Positions 7,158 to 16,838 of a stretch of 64,000 bases of DNA are shown piece by piece. Each line of letters begins with the position of its first letter. The first letter of the stretch is position 1. Below the pieces are notes generated by a model. It searched no databases, was not told the DNA's origin, and saw only the letters and a list, made by a program, of their open reading frames with translations. Source of the stretch: Taklimakanibacter sp050251035. Its GTDB lineage: Bacteria > Pseudomonadota > Alphaproteobacteria > Rhizobiales > Aestuariivirgaceae. Made by a program: the position numbers and the translations under genes. The DNA is taken from assembly GCA_050251035.1 (NCBI GenBank), contig JBFWNN010000018.1, positions 1 through 64,000 on the forward strand, written 5' to 3'.

Positions 7158-10019
7158 ATGTGCCATCCGCTCGGCGATGCGATCAGGCGTGTGACGGCCG
7201 CGGTCTCAGCGCTGGTGCTGGCCGTCCTTGTCGCGGGCCTCGCCGCCGCCGAGGAGGCAAAGCCCCTCAAGGGGGTCGCCCTCATCATCGGACAGTCGGC
7301 CTACGCGCATGTGACGCCGCTCGCCAATCCGGCCAATGACGCACGCGCCGTCGATGGGCTCCTCACCGCGCTCGGCTTCGACACGCGCACCGTGAGCGAC
7401 CGCGATACGGCGCGGCTCAAGCGCGATCTGGAGCGTTTCGCCGAGGACGCGGAGGGCGCCGATGTCGCTCTCCTCTATTATTCGGGCCACGGCGTCGAAG
7501 CCGGCGGGGAGAACTATCTCGTGCCCACCGATGCCGATCCCGCGGCGCTCGACGATGCGCGCGACAGGCTGGTGCCGCTCTCCGGCATCATGGAGCGTCT
7601 CAGACGCGGCGTGCCAGTCACCATCCTCCTGCTCGATGCCTGCCGCACCAATCCTTTCCCGCCAGGCGCCACGCTCAAGGCCGGCCGCGCCGACCGGCCG
7701 GCGCCCATCGCCGCAACCGGGCTCGGACCCCCGCGCGGCATGAGCGTCGTCGAAGACCAGGCGGCGAGCGACAATCTCGGCATGGTGGTGGGGCTTGCGG
7801 CGGAGCCCGGCCGGGCCGCGCTCGACGGCGCGCCGGGCGGGCATAGTCCTTATGCCGCGGCGCTGCTACGGCATCTCTCGGCCATCAAGGGCGAGGAATT
7901 CGGCACCGTCATGCGCATGGTCACCGAGGAGGTCTATCTCGCCACGGGCACGCGGCAGCGGCCATGGATCAATGAGAGCCTGCGCCGCCTTCTCTATTTC
8001 GGCGCGGCGCCGCTCGAGGCTGAAGGTCCAAACGGGCTCATCACCCGCGAGCGCCGGCAGCTGCTCCTGACCATCACCCGACTTCCCGGCGCCGAGCGCA
8101 AGCAGGTCGAGACCGTCGCCCAGAAGGACGGCGTGCCGCTCGATGCGCTCTACGGCATCCTGCGCGCCCTGGGCGCGGCCGACATCCCTAAGGATCCGGC
8201 AGCGCTGGAGAAAGTCCTGCGCGCCCAGGCGGCGACCCTCAGGCAGATGATCGCCGAGCGCGACGCGCTCAAACCCAACAACCCCGAGATCGCCCGCCTC
8301 GCCCAGGCGGCGGACCAGGCGATCCGCGAAGGCGCCATCGCCACGGCGCGCCAGTTCCTCGACCAGGCGGTGACGATCGTCGAGGAAGGCCGCGTGTCGG
8401 TCGATGCCGCGGAGGCGCGCATCAAGGAGCGCCGCATTGCCGATGCCGCCGTCTATGCGCGGCGCGCCGAGGCCGCGCGTCTCGCGCTCGATGACCTTGC
8501 CGCCGCCCGGGATTACGACCGGGCTTACGAGTTGATCGCCAAATGGGACGATGCCCTCGCCTGGCGCTACACCTTCGAGGCCGCCAATGCGCTGGCCGAG
8601 CATGGCGACCGGCGTGGCGACGTGGCGAGTCTCACGCGCGCCATCGCCTATTACGAGACGGCGCTTGGCAGGATCGGCAGCGCCACGGCGCCCAAGGACT
8701 GGGCCCGCACCCAGAACAACCTCGGCATCGCGCTGCACGCGCTGGGCGACCGCGAGACGGGCTCCGACAAGCTCGACCGCGCTGCCCGGGCTTTCACCGC
8801 CGCCCTTGCCGCCTTTCCGCGCGACAGCGATCCGGTCGACTGGGGCATGACGCAGAACAATCTCGGCAATGTGCTGCACACGCTGGGCGAGCGCGAGGTC
8901 GGCACGGCGCGGCTGGAACAGGCGGCGCAGGCCTATGCCGCGGCGCTCGCGACCCTGAGCCGGGACACAACGCCCCTCGACTGGGCCGGCGCCCAGAACA
9001 ATCTCGGCAATGTCCTCCACATTCTGGGCGAGCGCCAGGGCGGGACGGCGCTCCTCGCGGATGCCGCGTCCGCCTATCGCGCCGCCATGGAAGTCCGCAC
9101 CCGCGCCGACATGCCGCTGCAATGGGGTGTCACGCAAAGCAATCTCGCCATGACCTTGCGCGTCATCGGTGAGCGTGAGAGCGGGACCGGGACGCTGCGG
9201 GCCTCGATCGCCGCCTATCGCGCGGCGCTCGAAGAGTTGAAGCCCGATCTCGCCCCGGTCGACTGGGCGATGGCCGAGAGCAACCTCGGCAATGCGCTCG
9301 CCTCCCTCGGCCAGCGCGAGAACGACCTTGATCCTCTCAAGGAAGCCGTCGCCGCCTATCGTGCCGCCTTGGGCCAGCGCTCGCGCGAAGAGGTTCCCTA
9401 TCTCTGGGCCATGACCCAGAACAATCTCGGCGGGGCGCTTGCCATGATCGGCGAGCGCGGCGGCGGTGCCGCCTATCTGCAGGAGGCCGCGGCCGCCTAC
9501 CGCGCGGCGCTCGCGGAGCGCCGGCGCGAGACCTTGCCGCGCGAATGGGCCCTGACTCAGAGCAATCTCGGGGCGGTGCTGCAGATGCTGGGCGAAGCGC
9601 GCAACGACGTCCGCCTCCTTGCCGAGGCGATCGATGCGCATCGCGCCGCCCTTCTGGAGTTCACTCGCGAACGGGCGCCGCAGGAATGGTCGAAGGTGCA
9701 AAATAATCTCGGCAATGCCTTGCGCAGCCTGGGCGAGCGCGAGACGGGAACCGCGACCCTCCGCAAGGCCCTGACGACGCTGCGCGCCTCGCTCGAAGAG
9801 CGCAGCCGGAACCGGTCACCGCATCAATGGGCGCGCACCCAGGTCAATGTCGGGCTCACTCTTCTCACTTTGGCCAAACGCGGCGGCGGCCGCAAAGCCG
9901 CCGGCGAGGCGATCCAGGCCCTCGAGGCCGCGCTCGATGTCTATCGCGAGGCCCGCGCGACGCACAACATGGCGCAGGTCGAGAGCTTCCTGGCCGAGGC
10001 GCGCGCGCTCAAACGTTAA
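7158..10019 (+). CDS. secreted caspase-like (peptidase C14) protein with nine 47-residue TPR-like repeats
   Basis: A 953-residue protein. Residues 1-31 look like a Sec signal peptide (hydrophobic core AALVLAVLVAGLAAAE-like, after Arg-Arg), so it is probably periplasmic. Residues 37-270 form a caspase-haemoglobinase fold with His111 in YYSGHGVE and Cys162 in LLLDACRTNPF, an intact catalytic dyad. Residues 300-500 are helical. From residue 515 (base 8700) nine repeats follow, each starting at a Trp in a W-x-x-x-Q-N-N-L-G motif and spaced exactly 47 residues apart. Bacterial C14 proteins cleave after basic or acidic residues; the target is unknown. A paralogue with a replaced catalytic Cys follows after 58 bases. 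No clear Shine-Dalgarno precedes the ATG; TAGGAT at 7146-7151 could be a -10 box of a leaderless message. Confidence 0.9.
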   Translation: MCHPLGDAIRRVTAAVSALVLAVLVAGLAAAEEAKPLKGVALIIGQSAYAHVTPLANPANDARAVDGLLTALGFDTRTVSDRDTARLKRDLERFAEDAEGADVALLYYSGHGVEAGGENYLVPTDADPAALDDARDRLVPLSGIMERLRRGVPVTILLLDACRTNPFPPGATLKAGRADRPAPIAATGLGPPRGMSVVEDQAASDNLGMVVGLAAEPGRAALDGAPGGHSPYAAALLRHLSAIKGEEFGTVMRMVTEEVYLATGTRQRPWINESLRRLLYFGAAPLEAEGPNGLITRERRQLLLTITRLPGAERKQVETVAQKDGVPLDALYGILRALGAADIPKDPAALEKVLRAQAATLRQMIAERDALKPNNPEIARLAQAADQAIREGAIATARQFLDQAVTIVEEGRVSVDAAEARIKERRIADAAVYARRAEAARLALDDLAAARDYDRAYELIAKWDDALAWRYTFEAANALAEHGDRRGDVASLTRAIAYYETALGRIGSATAPKDWARTQNNLGIALHALGDRETGSDKLDRAARAFTAALAAFPRDSDPVDWGMTQNNLGNVLHTLGEREVGTARLEQAAQAYAAALATLSRDTTPLDWAGAQNNLGNVLHILGERQGGTALLADAASAYRAAMEVRTRADMPLQWGVTQSNLAMTLRVIGERESGTGTLRASIAAYRAALEELKPDLAPVDWAMAESNLGNALASLGQRENDLDPLKEAVAAYRAALGQRSREEVPYLWAMTQNNLGGALAMIGERGGGAAYLQEAAAAYRAALAERRRETLPREWALTQSNLGAVLQMLGEARNDVRLLAEAIDAHRAALLEFTRERAPQEWSKVQNNLGNALRSLGERETGTATLRKALTTLRASLEERSRNRSPHQWARTQVNVGLTLLTLAKRGGGRKAAGEAIQALEAALDVYREARATHNMAQVESFLAEARALKR
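8700..9968 (+). repeat. nine in-frame 141-base repeats (47-residue TPR-like units)
   Basis: TGG codons at 8700, 8841, 8982, 9123, 9264, 9405, 9546, 9687 and 9828 are separated by exactly 141 bases every time. Each opens a unit of the form W-x-x-x-(Q/E)-x-N-L-(G/A)-x-x-L-x-x-(L/I)-G-(E/D/Q)-R, then a helix ending in AAL, then an RxxxP turn. No unit contains an insertion or deletion. The protein pattern resembles tetratricopeptide-like helix pairs but is longer than the 34-residue TPR or the 42-residue kinesin-type unit. Confidence 0.9.
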
Positions 10020-10040
10020 CGCTTGCGATGCTGAAAACCG

Positions 10041-10049
10041 TTATCCACT
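10041..10049 (+). other. possible DnaA-box-like 9-mer
   Basis: TTATCCACT differs from the consensus TTATCCACA only at the last base. It lies in the 58-base gap between the two caspase-like genes. A single near-match may well be chance. Confidence 0.15.
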
Positions 10050-10077
10050 TTTCCCCATCACGCGCTAATATGGTGTC

Positions 10078-13000
10078 ATGCAACATCTGACGGATATCGT
10101 CGCCAGGACCGTGACCGCGGCCTTAGGCGCTTTCATGCTGGTCGCGCTCGCGGCCGGTTCCGCTCTCGCCCAGGACGCCAAGCCCCTCAAGGGGGTGGCG
10201 CTGGTGATCGGCGAGACGGCCTATGCCGCTTTGCCCCGGCTGCCCAATTCCGAGCGCGACGCGCGCGCCATTGCCGAGGTCCTGACCCGGCTCGGGCTTG
10301 CGGCCGAGGTCGCGGCCGACAGCAAGACCGAGGACCTGCGCCGTTCGGTCGACGGCTTCATCGAGAAGGCTGCGGGCGCCGATGTGGCGCTTCTTTATTA
10401 TGCGGGCCATGCGGTCGAATCGGGCGGCGTCAACTACCTGCTGCCCACCGACACCGACCTCGATGCGCTCATCGCCGCCGACCAGAAGCTCATTTCGCTC
10501 CAGTCCGTGCGCGAGCGGCTCAGCCAGAAGGCCAAGACCGTCATCCTGCTCGTCGATGCCAGCCGCCCCAATCCGTTCCCGAAATATGCCGTGATCCAAG
10601 GCGACAAGGCGGCGCCCGGCCAGCCGATCGCCAGCCTGGGCCTCGGCCCGCCGGCTGCCGCGTCGTCCGGCGGCGGCGAGGTGATCGGCTTCGCCGCCGA
10701 GCCTCGGCAGGCTGTGATCGAGGGAACTCCGGGCGCCGGCAGCTTCTATGCCCAGGCCCTCATCAAGCACCTGCCGGCGAGCCCGACACATGACTTCGCC
10801 CAGGTGATGACGATGGTCGGCGAAGACGTCTATCTCGCGACCCAGGGGCGGCAGCAACCCTGGACCAGCGGCAGCGTGGCCCGCATCCTCGATTTCGGCG
10901 GCAAGGCCGAGGAGCCCAGTTCCGATGATGCGCGGCTGGCGGAGGAGCGCCGCAAGCTCCTGCTCGCCATTGCCGGCGCCCCTCGCGACATCGAGCGGGT
11001 GGTCGAGAATCTCGGCCGCGAGCAGGCCCTGCCGCTCGAGCCGCTCTACGGCATGCTGGAGGAAATGCCCGACAAGACGGCGGGCCTCGAGCAGCGCGAG
11101 GACCAGTTGCGCGGCGGAGCGGAAACCCTGAAAGCCCTCCTCGCGCAGAGGAGCGCCCCCTTGCGCAAGGACGCCGAGCTCATCCGCCTCGCCGGGCTCG
11201 CCGACCGGGCGCTGGCGCAAGGCAGCATCGCGCTCGCCATCAGATATCGCGCCATGGCGGCGGCGCGCGCCAACGAGCTCGACGCGGTGCTCGACCAGCG
11301 CGGTGCCGCGGCAGCACCCGCGGAGCGGGTCGAGGTCGCCTCCGCCTTCGGCGACTACGGCGACACCGTGCTTCTCACCTCCGATTACCGCCGGGCGGCC
11401 GAGCAGTATCGCAAGGCCGTCGAGCAGATTGGCGGACGCAGCCCCATCTGGGCCATCGAATATGGAATGCGCGAAGCCGACGCTTTGTCGAACTATGGCC
11501 GCTATAAGGGCGACGACAACGCCACGCGCTCGGCCATCGCCATCTATCAGTCGGTGGTAAAGGCTTCGTCCGAAGGCAAGAATCCGATCGCCTGGGCCTC
11601 GGCCCAGAGCAGTCTCGGCAAGGCGCTGCAGCTCCTCGCCGCCCGCACCGGCAACCGCGACTATGCCGTCAATGCCGTCGCCGCCTACGAGGCGGCCCTC
11701 ACGCAATGGACCCGCGAGCGTTTCCCGCTCGAATGGGCGGCGGCGCAGAACAATCTCGGCAGCGCCTGGCGCAATCTCGGCGAAAGCGAGGACGGGACCG
11801 ACAGCCTGACCAAGTCGGTCGCGGCCTTCGAGCAGGCCTTGAGTGAATTGCGGCGCGACCGGGCGCCGCGCGAATGGGCCGAGGCGCAGAACGGCTTGGG
11901 CTCGGCGCTCCGGGTTCTCGGCGAACGCCGCAACGATGCCGGGAACCTCGCCGCGTCTCTCGCCGCATTGGAGGCGGCGCTCGCCGAATCGAAACGCGAG
12001 CGCGATCCCCTGGGCTGGGGCACCATCCAGTACAACATGGCCAAGGCCTTGCAGAGCCTGGGCCGGATCGAGAAGGACGTCCAGAAGACGCAGCAGGCGG
12101 TCGCGACCTATGAGGCAGCACTCGCCGAGCTGACCCGCGAGCGGGTGCCGCGGCAATGGGCGATGATCCAGAGCAATCTCGGTTCCGCGCTGCAGACGGT
12201 CGGCGAGAAGCTGGATGACACCGCCGCCCTGAAGAAGGCCGCCGCCGCCTATGAGGCGGCTCTCCTGGAAGCGCCGCGCGAGCGCGTTCCGCTCGAATGG
12301 GCGGCGATCCAGGACAAGCTCGGCGGTGTGCTGCAGAACCTCGGCGCGCGCGAAAGCGGTCCTGAGAACCTGATGAAAGCCATTGCCGCCTATGACGCGG
12401 CGCTCAGCGAGAGGACGCGCAGCCGGGCCCCGATGGAATGGGCCGTCACCCAGAACAATCTCGGCGTCGTGTTCCAGACCCTGGGCGAACGCCTGAACAA
12501 CACGGACTATCTGGCGCGAGCGGCGGCTGCCTATGAATCGGCCCTCATCGAGGTGACGCGCGACAAGGCGCCGCTCGACTGGGCCGCCGCCCAGCAGGGA
12601 ATCGGCAACGCGCTCGCCGCCCTCGCCGCGCACGAGCCCGACACCAGCAACCTGGTCAGGGCCGTCGCTGCCTATCGCTCCGCCCTCGAGGAGAGGAAGC
12701 GCGGCGTGGCGCCCATGGACTGGGCCGCCACCCAGAACGGAATAGGCGATGCCTTCCTGGCGCTCGGCACGCGCGAGCCCGGCACCCGATACCTGAACAA
12801 CGCGGTCCTCGCCTATGATTCGGCGCTGTCGGTATGGACCAAGGAAGACATGCCGAAGCAATGGGCTACGGCCCAGAACAATCTCGGCCTCGCTCTGCAG
12901 AAGATCGCCGAGCGCAAGAACAATGTCGACGGCCTGCTGAAGGCCATCGCCGCCTATGAGGCCGCACTCGAGGTCAGGACGCGCGAGCGCAATCCGCTCG

Positions 13001-13548
13001 ACTGGGCCATGACGCAGAGCAATCTCGGCGTCCTCTTGCGCCTGCTCAGCGACCGCGACCGCAATTCACCGCGCATGGTGCGGGCGATCGCGACGCTGGA
13101 GGAGGCGCTGACGGTGCTGAGCCGCGACAAGCAGCCGCTCGACTGGGCGAAGACCCAGCTCAATCTGGGCGTCGCGCAATTCAGCATCGGCCGGCGCAAG
13201 CGCGACAAGGCCATGCTCGAAAGCGGCAAGCGCGCCGTCCAGGCCGCCTGGGACGTCTACAAGTCAAGCGGCTCGAGCCAGTATGACGACTATTTCACCC
13301 AGAGCATGAAGGGCTTCGACGACGCGCTCGCCGCCTTCGCGCCGAAGCCGCCGCCCGAAGAGCCGCCCGCCACCCAGCCCGAAACCCAGGACCAGCCGGC
13401 CGCGAGCCAAGAGGAGCCTGCCACACCCCAGCAAGAGCCTGCCGCGAGTCCGGAAGAGCCCGCTGCGGCCGCGCAGGAGCCGCCTCCGGAAAGCCTCGAG
13501 CTTCCTGCGGAAGCCGAGCAGACTCCTGCGGTTACCCAGAAGAAGTAG
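10078..13548 (+). CDS. secreted caspase-like pseudo-enzyme (Cys162 to Ser) with twelve 47-residue TPR-like repeats
   Basis: A 1156-residue paralogue of the preceding gene. It has a signal peptide (cleavage probably near AQDAKPLKG, residues 31-33) and a caspase fold over residues 37-280. The His is kept at the same number (His111, YYAGHAVE), but the nucleophile position reads LLVDASRPNPF, so Ser162 (codon AGC) replaces Cys. It should be proteolytically inactive unless Ser can substitute. Twelve 47-residue repeats run from base 11593 to 13284. A Pro/Glu/Gln-rich linker follows, ending in TPAVTQKK at TAG 13546-13548; the same frame continues as a Lys/Pro/Ala tail for 39 more codons. A regulatory or scaffold partner of the active paralogue is inferred from tandem position and identical architecture. 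No clear ribosome-binding site is visible. Confidence 0.88.
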   Translation: MQHLTDIVARTVTAALGAFMLVALAAGSALAQDAKPLKGVALVIGETAYAALPRLPNSERDARAIAEVLTRLGLAAEVAADSKTEDLRRSVDGFIEKAAGADVALLYYAGHAVESGGVNYLLPTDTDLDALIAADQKLISLQSVRERLSQKAKTVILLVDASRPNPFPKYAVIQGDKAAPGQPIASLGLGPPAAASSGGGEVIGFAAEPRQAVIEGTPGAGSFYAQALIKHLPASPTHDFAQVMTMVGEDVYLATQGRQQPWTSGSVARILDFGGKAEEPSSDDARLAEERRKLLLAIAGAPRDIERVVENLGREQALPLEPLYGMLEEMPDKTAGLEQREDQLRGGAETLKALLAQRSAPLRKDAELIRLAGLADRALAQGSIALAIRYRAMAAARANELDAVLDQRGAAAAPAERVEVASAFGDYGDTVLLTSDYRRAAEQYRKAVEQIGGRSPIWAIEYGMREADALSNYGRYKGDDNATRSAIAIYQSVVKASSEGKNPIAWASAQSSLGKALQLLAARTGNRDYAVNAVAAYEAALTQWTRERFPLEWAAAQNNLGSAWRNLGESEDGTDSLTKSVAAFEQALSELRRDRAPREWAEAQNGLGSALRVLGERRNDAGNLAASLAALEAALAESKRERDPLGWGTIQYNMAKALQSLGRIEKDVQKTQQAVATYEAALAELTRERVPRQWAMIQSNLGSALQTVGEKLDDTAALKKAAAAYEAALLEAPRERVPLEWAAIQDKLGGVLQNLGARESGPENLMKAIAAYDAALSERTRSRAPMEWAVTQNNLGVVFQTLGERLNNTDYLARAAAAYESALIEVTRDKAPLDWAAAQQGIGNALAALAAHEPDTSNLVRAVAAYRSALEERKRGVAPMDWAATQNGIGDAFLALGTREPGTRYLNNAVLAYDSALSVWTKEDMPKQWATAQNNLGLALQKIAERKNNVDGLLKAIAAYEAALEVRTRERNPLDWAMTQSNLGVLLRLLSDRDRNSPRMVRAIATLEEALTVLSRDKQPLDWAKTQLNLGVAQFSIGRRKRDKAMLESGKRAVQAAWDVYKSSGSSQYDDYFTQSMKGFDDALAAFAPKPPPEEPPATQPETQDQPAASQEEPATPQQEPAASPEEPAAAAQEPPPESLELPAEAEQTPAVTQKK
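11593..13284 (+). repeat. twelve in-frame 141-base repeats (47-residue TPR-like units)
   Basis: TGG codons occur at 11593, 11734, 11875, 12016, 12157, 12298, 12439, 12580, 12721, 12862, 13003 and 13144, again exactly 141 bases apart in every interval. The consensus matches the repeats of the upstream paralogue (W-A-x-x-Q-N-N-L-G-x-A-L-x-x-L-G-E-R). Units differ in sequence, so they are old duplications held in strict length register. Confidence 0.9.
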
Positions 13549-13668
13549 CCCGCCGCCGCCCAGAAGAAAAAGCAGCCGGTCGCTCAGAAAAAGAAGCCCG
13601 CCGTTGCCCAGAAGAAGAAGCCTGCGGTTTCCCAGAAGACTCCTGACAAAAAGAAAACCCAGCCTTGA
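13549..13668 (+). other. in-frame C-terminal tail beyond the TAG stop of the caspase-like paralogue
   Basis: After TAG 13546-13548 the same frame stays open for 39 codons to TGA 13666-13668. It encodes PAAAQKKKQPVAQKKK, then two further PA-V-x-Q-K units. This continues the TPAVTQKK motif that stands just before the TAG. The tail looks like an original Lys/Pro/Ala-rich, nucleic-acid- or peptidoglycan-binding-like end lost by a nonsense change, or expressed by readthrough. A sequencing error is also possible. Confidence 0.7.
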
Positions 13669-13722
13669 GAACGGGATAGCTTCACGTCACCGACTTGTGA
13701 AAAATCGACGATTCCCTCGGGC

Positions 13723-13731
13723 TGTGGATAG
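13723..13731 (-). other. possible DnaA-box-like 9-mer upstream of dnaB
   Basis: TGTGGATAG (complement CTATCCACA) is one base from the DnaA-box consensus and lies about 60 bases before the dnaB start. One isolated near-match is weak evidence of regulation by DnaA. Confidence 0.15.
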
Positions 13732-13788
13732 CGCGCATAATCTCCAGACGAATCGCCGTTCAACAGCGGCAATCGCTATCACAAGCTC

Positions 13789-15288
<1,500 letters not shown>

Positions 15289-15305
15289 GGCCAAACGGCA
15301 GAGAG

Positions 15306-15551
15306 ATGAGATTAGGCTGGATTTACAACACTCTGCTCGAAGCTATTGTTCTCGGACTGCTTGTGGGCATGTTCATGGCGTATGTCGCTCTGAACCACAA
15401 TCCTCAAGATGAGTTTTTTGATACCGCTACCGGGAGTGTGGTCACAGAGAGTCTGCTTCCTGTGATGGTTTCTTGGTTCCTCGCGACAGTGCTGTCCTAT
15501 GTTGTGTTGCGAATGACCATAACTCTCTTGTTTAAGCGACTTAGGCGCTGA
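15306..15551 (+). CDS. small two-helix membrane protein of unknown function
   Basis: An 81-residue ORF starting MRLGWIYNTLLEA, with two predicted membrane helices (about residues 10-30, AIVLGLLVGMFMAYVAL, and 49-70, SLLPVMVSWFLATVLSYVVL) and a basic end FKRLRR. Purine-rich GGCAGAGAG stands before the ATG. Many codons end in A or T (for example CTT, ATT, GTT, TTT), unlike the strongly GC3-rich neighbours, which suggests recent arrival or an orphan gene. It sits 17 bases after dnaB on the same strand. No family was recognised. It could be spurious, but the hydrophobic pattern and basic end argue for a real protein. Confidence 0.5.
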   Translation: MRLGWIYNTLLEAIVLGLLVGMFMAYVALNHNPQDEFFDTATGSVVTESLLPVMVSWFLATVLSYVVLRMTITLLFKRLRR

Positions 15552-15662
15552 GGGAGTTCTCGATCCCGCGCCGGGTTTGTGGCTTCTTTCTGGTTAGGCC
15601 TCTCAAGCGGGAGGAGTACAATCTAGCTTGCATCCCGGGCCATTTGACGCTTTATCGCGCCC

Positions 15663-16838
15663 ATGACTGCCCATAACGCCCATATCAGCGGGCCGCCCAG
15701 CGATCTGGCCGGCGCCGTCCTGACCGTCGACCTCGCTGCCATCCAGGAGAACTGGAAGCGGCTCGCCGCCAAGGCCGGCGCCGCCGAATGCGGCGCCGCG
15801 GTCAAGGGCAACGCCTATGGGCTCGGCGTCGAGCATGTGGCGCCGGCGCTGTGGGCGGCGGGCTGCCGCACCTTCTTCGTGGCGCGGCCCATGGAGGGCG
15901 GCGAGTTGCGCCATCTCCTGCCGCGTGAGGCCGTCATCTATGTGCTCGACGGGCTGTTTCCCGGCCAGGCCGAATTCTACGCCCGCGAGGACCTGCGCCC
16001 GGCCCTCATCACCTTCGAGGAAGCGCGCGAATGGGCCGCCTTCGGCACCGAATATGGCCGCAACCTCCCCTGCGCCATCCATGTCGACACCGGCATCAAC
16101 CGGCTGGGTTTTTCGCCCTCGGCCTTCGACGAGCTGATCGGCAACAACGAGATCATGGCGCGGCTCAACCTCACGCTTCTGATGAGCCATCTCGCCTGCG
16201 CCGACGAGCCCGATCATCCGCTCAACGGCCGCCAGAAGGCGGCCTTCGCCGCCTTGCGCCGGCGTCTGCCCGGCGTCCCGGCGAGCCTCGCCAATTCGAG
16301 CGGCATCTTCTTAGGCGAGGACTACACCCACGACCTGGTGCGGCCGGGCATCGCGCTCTATGGCGGTAATCCGGTGGCGCCCGTGGTCAATCCGATGCTG
16401 CCGGTGGCCCATCTCGAAGGCACCGTGCTGCAGCTGCGCGAGATCGCCGCGGGCGAGAGTGTAGGCTATGGCGCCACCTGGCGGGCGACGCGGCAGACCC
16501 GCATCGCGGTGCTGGGCGCCGGCTACAAGGACGGCGTGCCGCGCTCCTTGAGCTCGCGCGCCACCAACGGGCCGGCCCAGGCCTTCATCGGCGGACGGCG
16601 CTGCCCGGTGATCGGGCGCGTGTCGATGGACATGATGGCAGTCGACGTGACGGCAGTCCCGGTCGATCTCTGCCGGCGCGGAACAAGAGCGGAACTCATC
16701 GGCCGTAATATTGCCATCGACGAGACGGCAGAATGGGCTGGCACCATATCCTACGAGCTCCTCACCCGTTTAGGCCAGCGCTTCACCCGTCTATATTCGG
16801 GCGGCGAATCGAATCTCTCCGAGGCTCCCAAACCGTGA
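15663..16838 (+). CDS. alr: alanine racemase
   Basis: PLP enzyme converting L- to D-alanine for peptidoglycan. It has 391 residues, the usual length. The PLP lysine lies in AAVKGNAYGLG (near residue 43; the commoner motif is AVKADAYGHG). The second catalytic base, Tyr, is in SVGYGATWRA in the C-terminal beta domain, and VIGRVSMDMMAVDVT matches the conserved domain-2 motif. The start is preceded by about 110 non-coding bases, so it may have its own promoter. Its TGA overlaps the GTG start of the following mlaE-like permease. Confidence 0.95.
   Translation: MTAHNAHISGPPSDLAGAVLTVDLAAIQENWKRLAAKAGAAECGAAVKGNAYGLGVEHVAPALWAAGCRTFFVARPMEGGELRHLLPREAVIYVLDGLFPGQAEFYAREDLRPALITFEEAREWAAFGTEYGRNLPCAIHVDTGINRLGFSPSAFDELIGNNEIMARLNLTLLMSHLACADEPDHPLNGRQKAAFAALRRRLPGVPASLANSSGIFLGEDYTHDLVRPGIALYGGNPVAPVVNPMLPVAHLEGTVLQLREIAAGESVGYGATWRATRQTRIAVLGAGYKDGVPRSLSSRATNGPAQAFIGGRRCPVIGRVSMDMMAVDVTAVPVDLCRRGTRAELIGRNIAIDETAEWAGTISYELLTRLGQRFTRLYSGGESNLSEAPKP

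Noticed and set aside
10123..12861. A 912-codon minus-strand open frame opposite the second caspase-like gene
   Set aside because: Shadow of a repeat-rich GC-rich gene; its apparent repeats mirror the 141-base units of the sense strand.
7158..13668. Interpreting the caspase-repeat pair as an anti-phage abortive-infection system
   Set aside because: Both proteins carry signal peptides and lie between a catabolic operon and dnaB, with no nuclease, reverse transcriptase, STAND ATPase or other defence gene nearby. Envelope surveillance is a better fit, although defence is not excluded.
13723..13731. DnaA-box-like 9-mer near dnaB as a sign of a replication origin
   Set aside because: A single near-consensus box (and another at 10041) without a cluster, AT-rich unwinding region, dnaA or gidA nearby does not support an origin.
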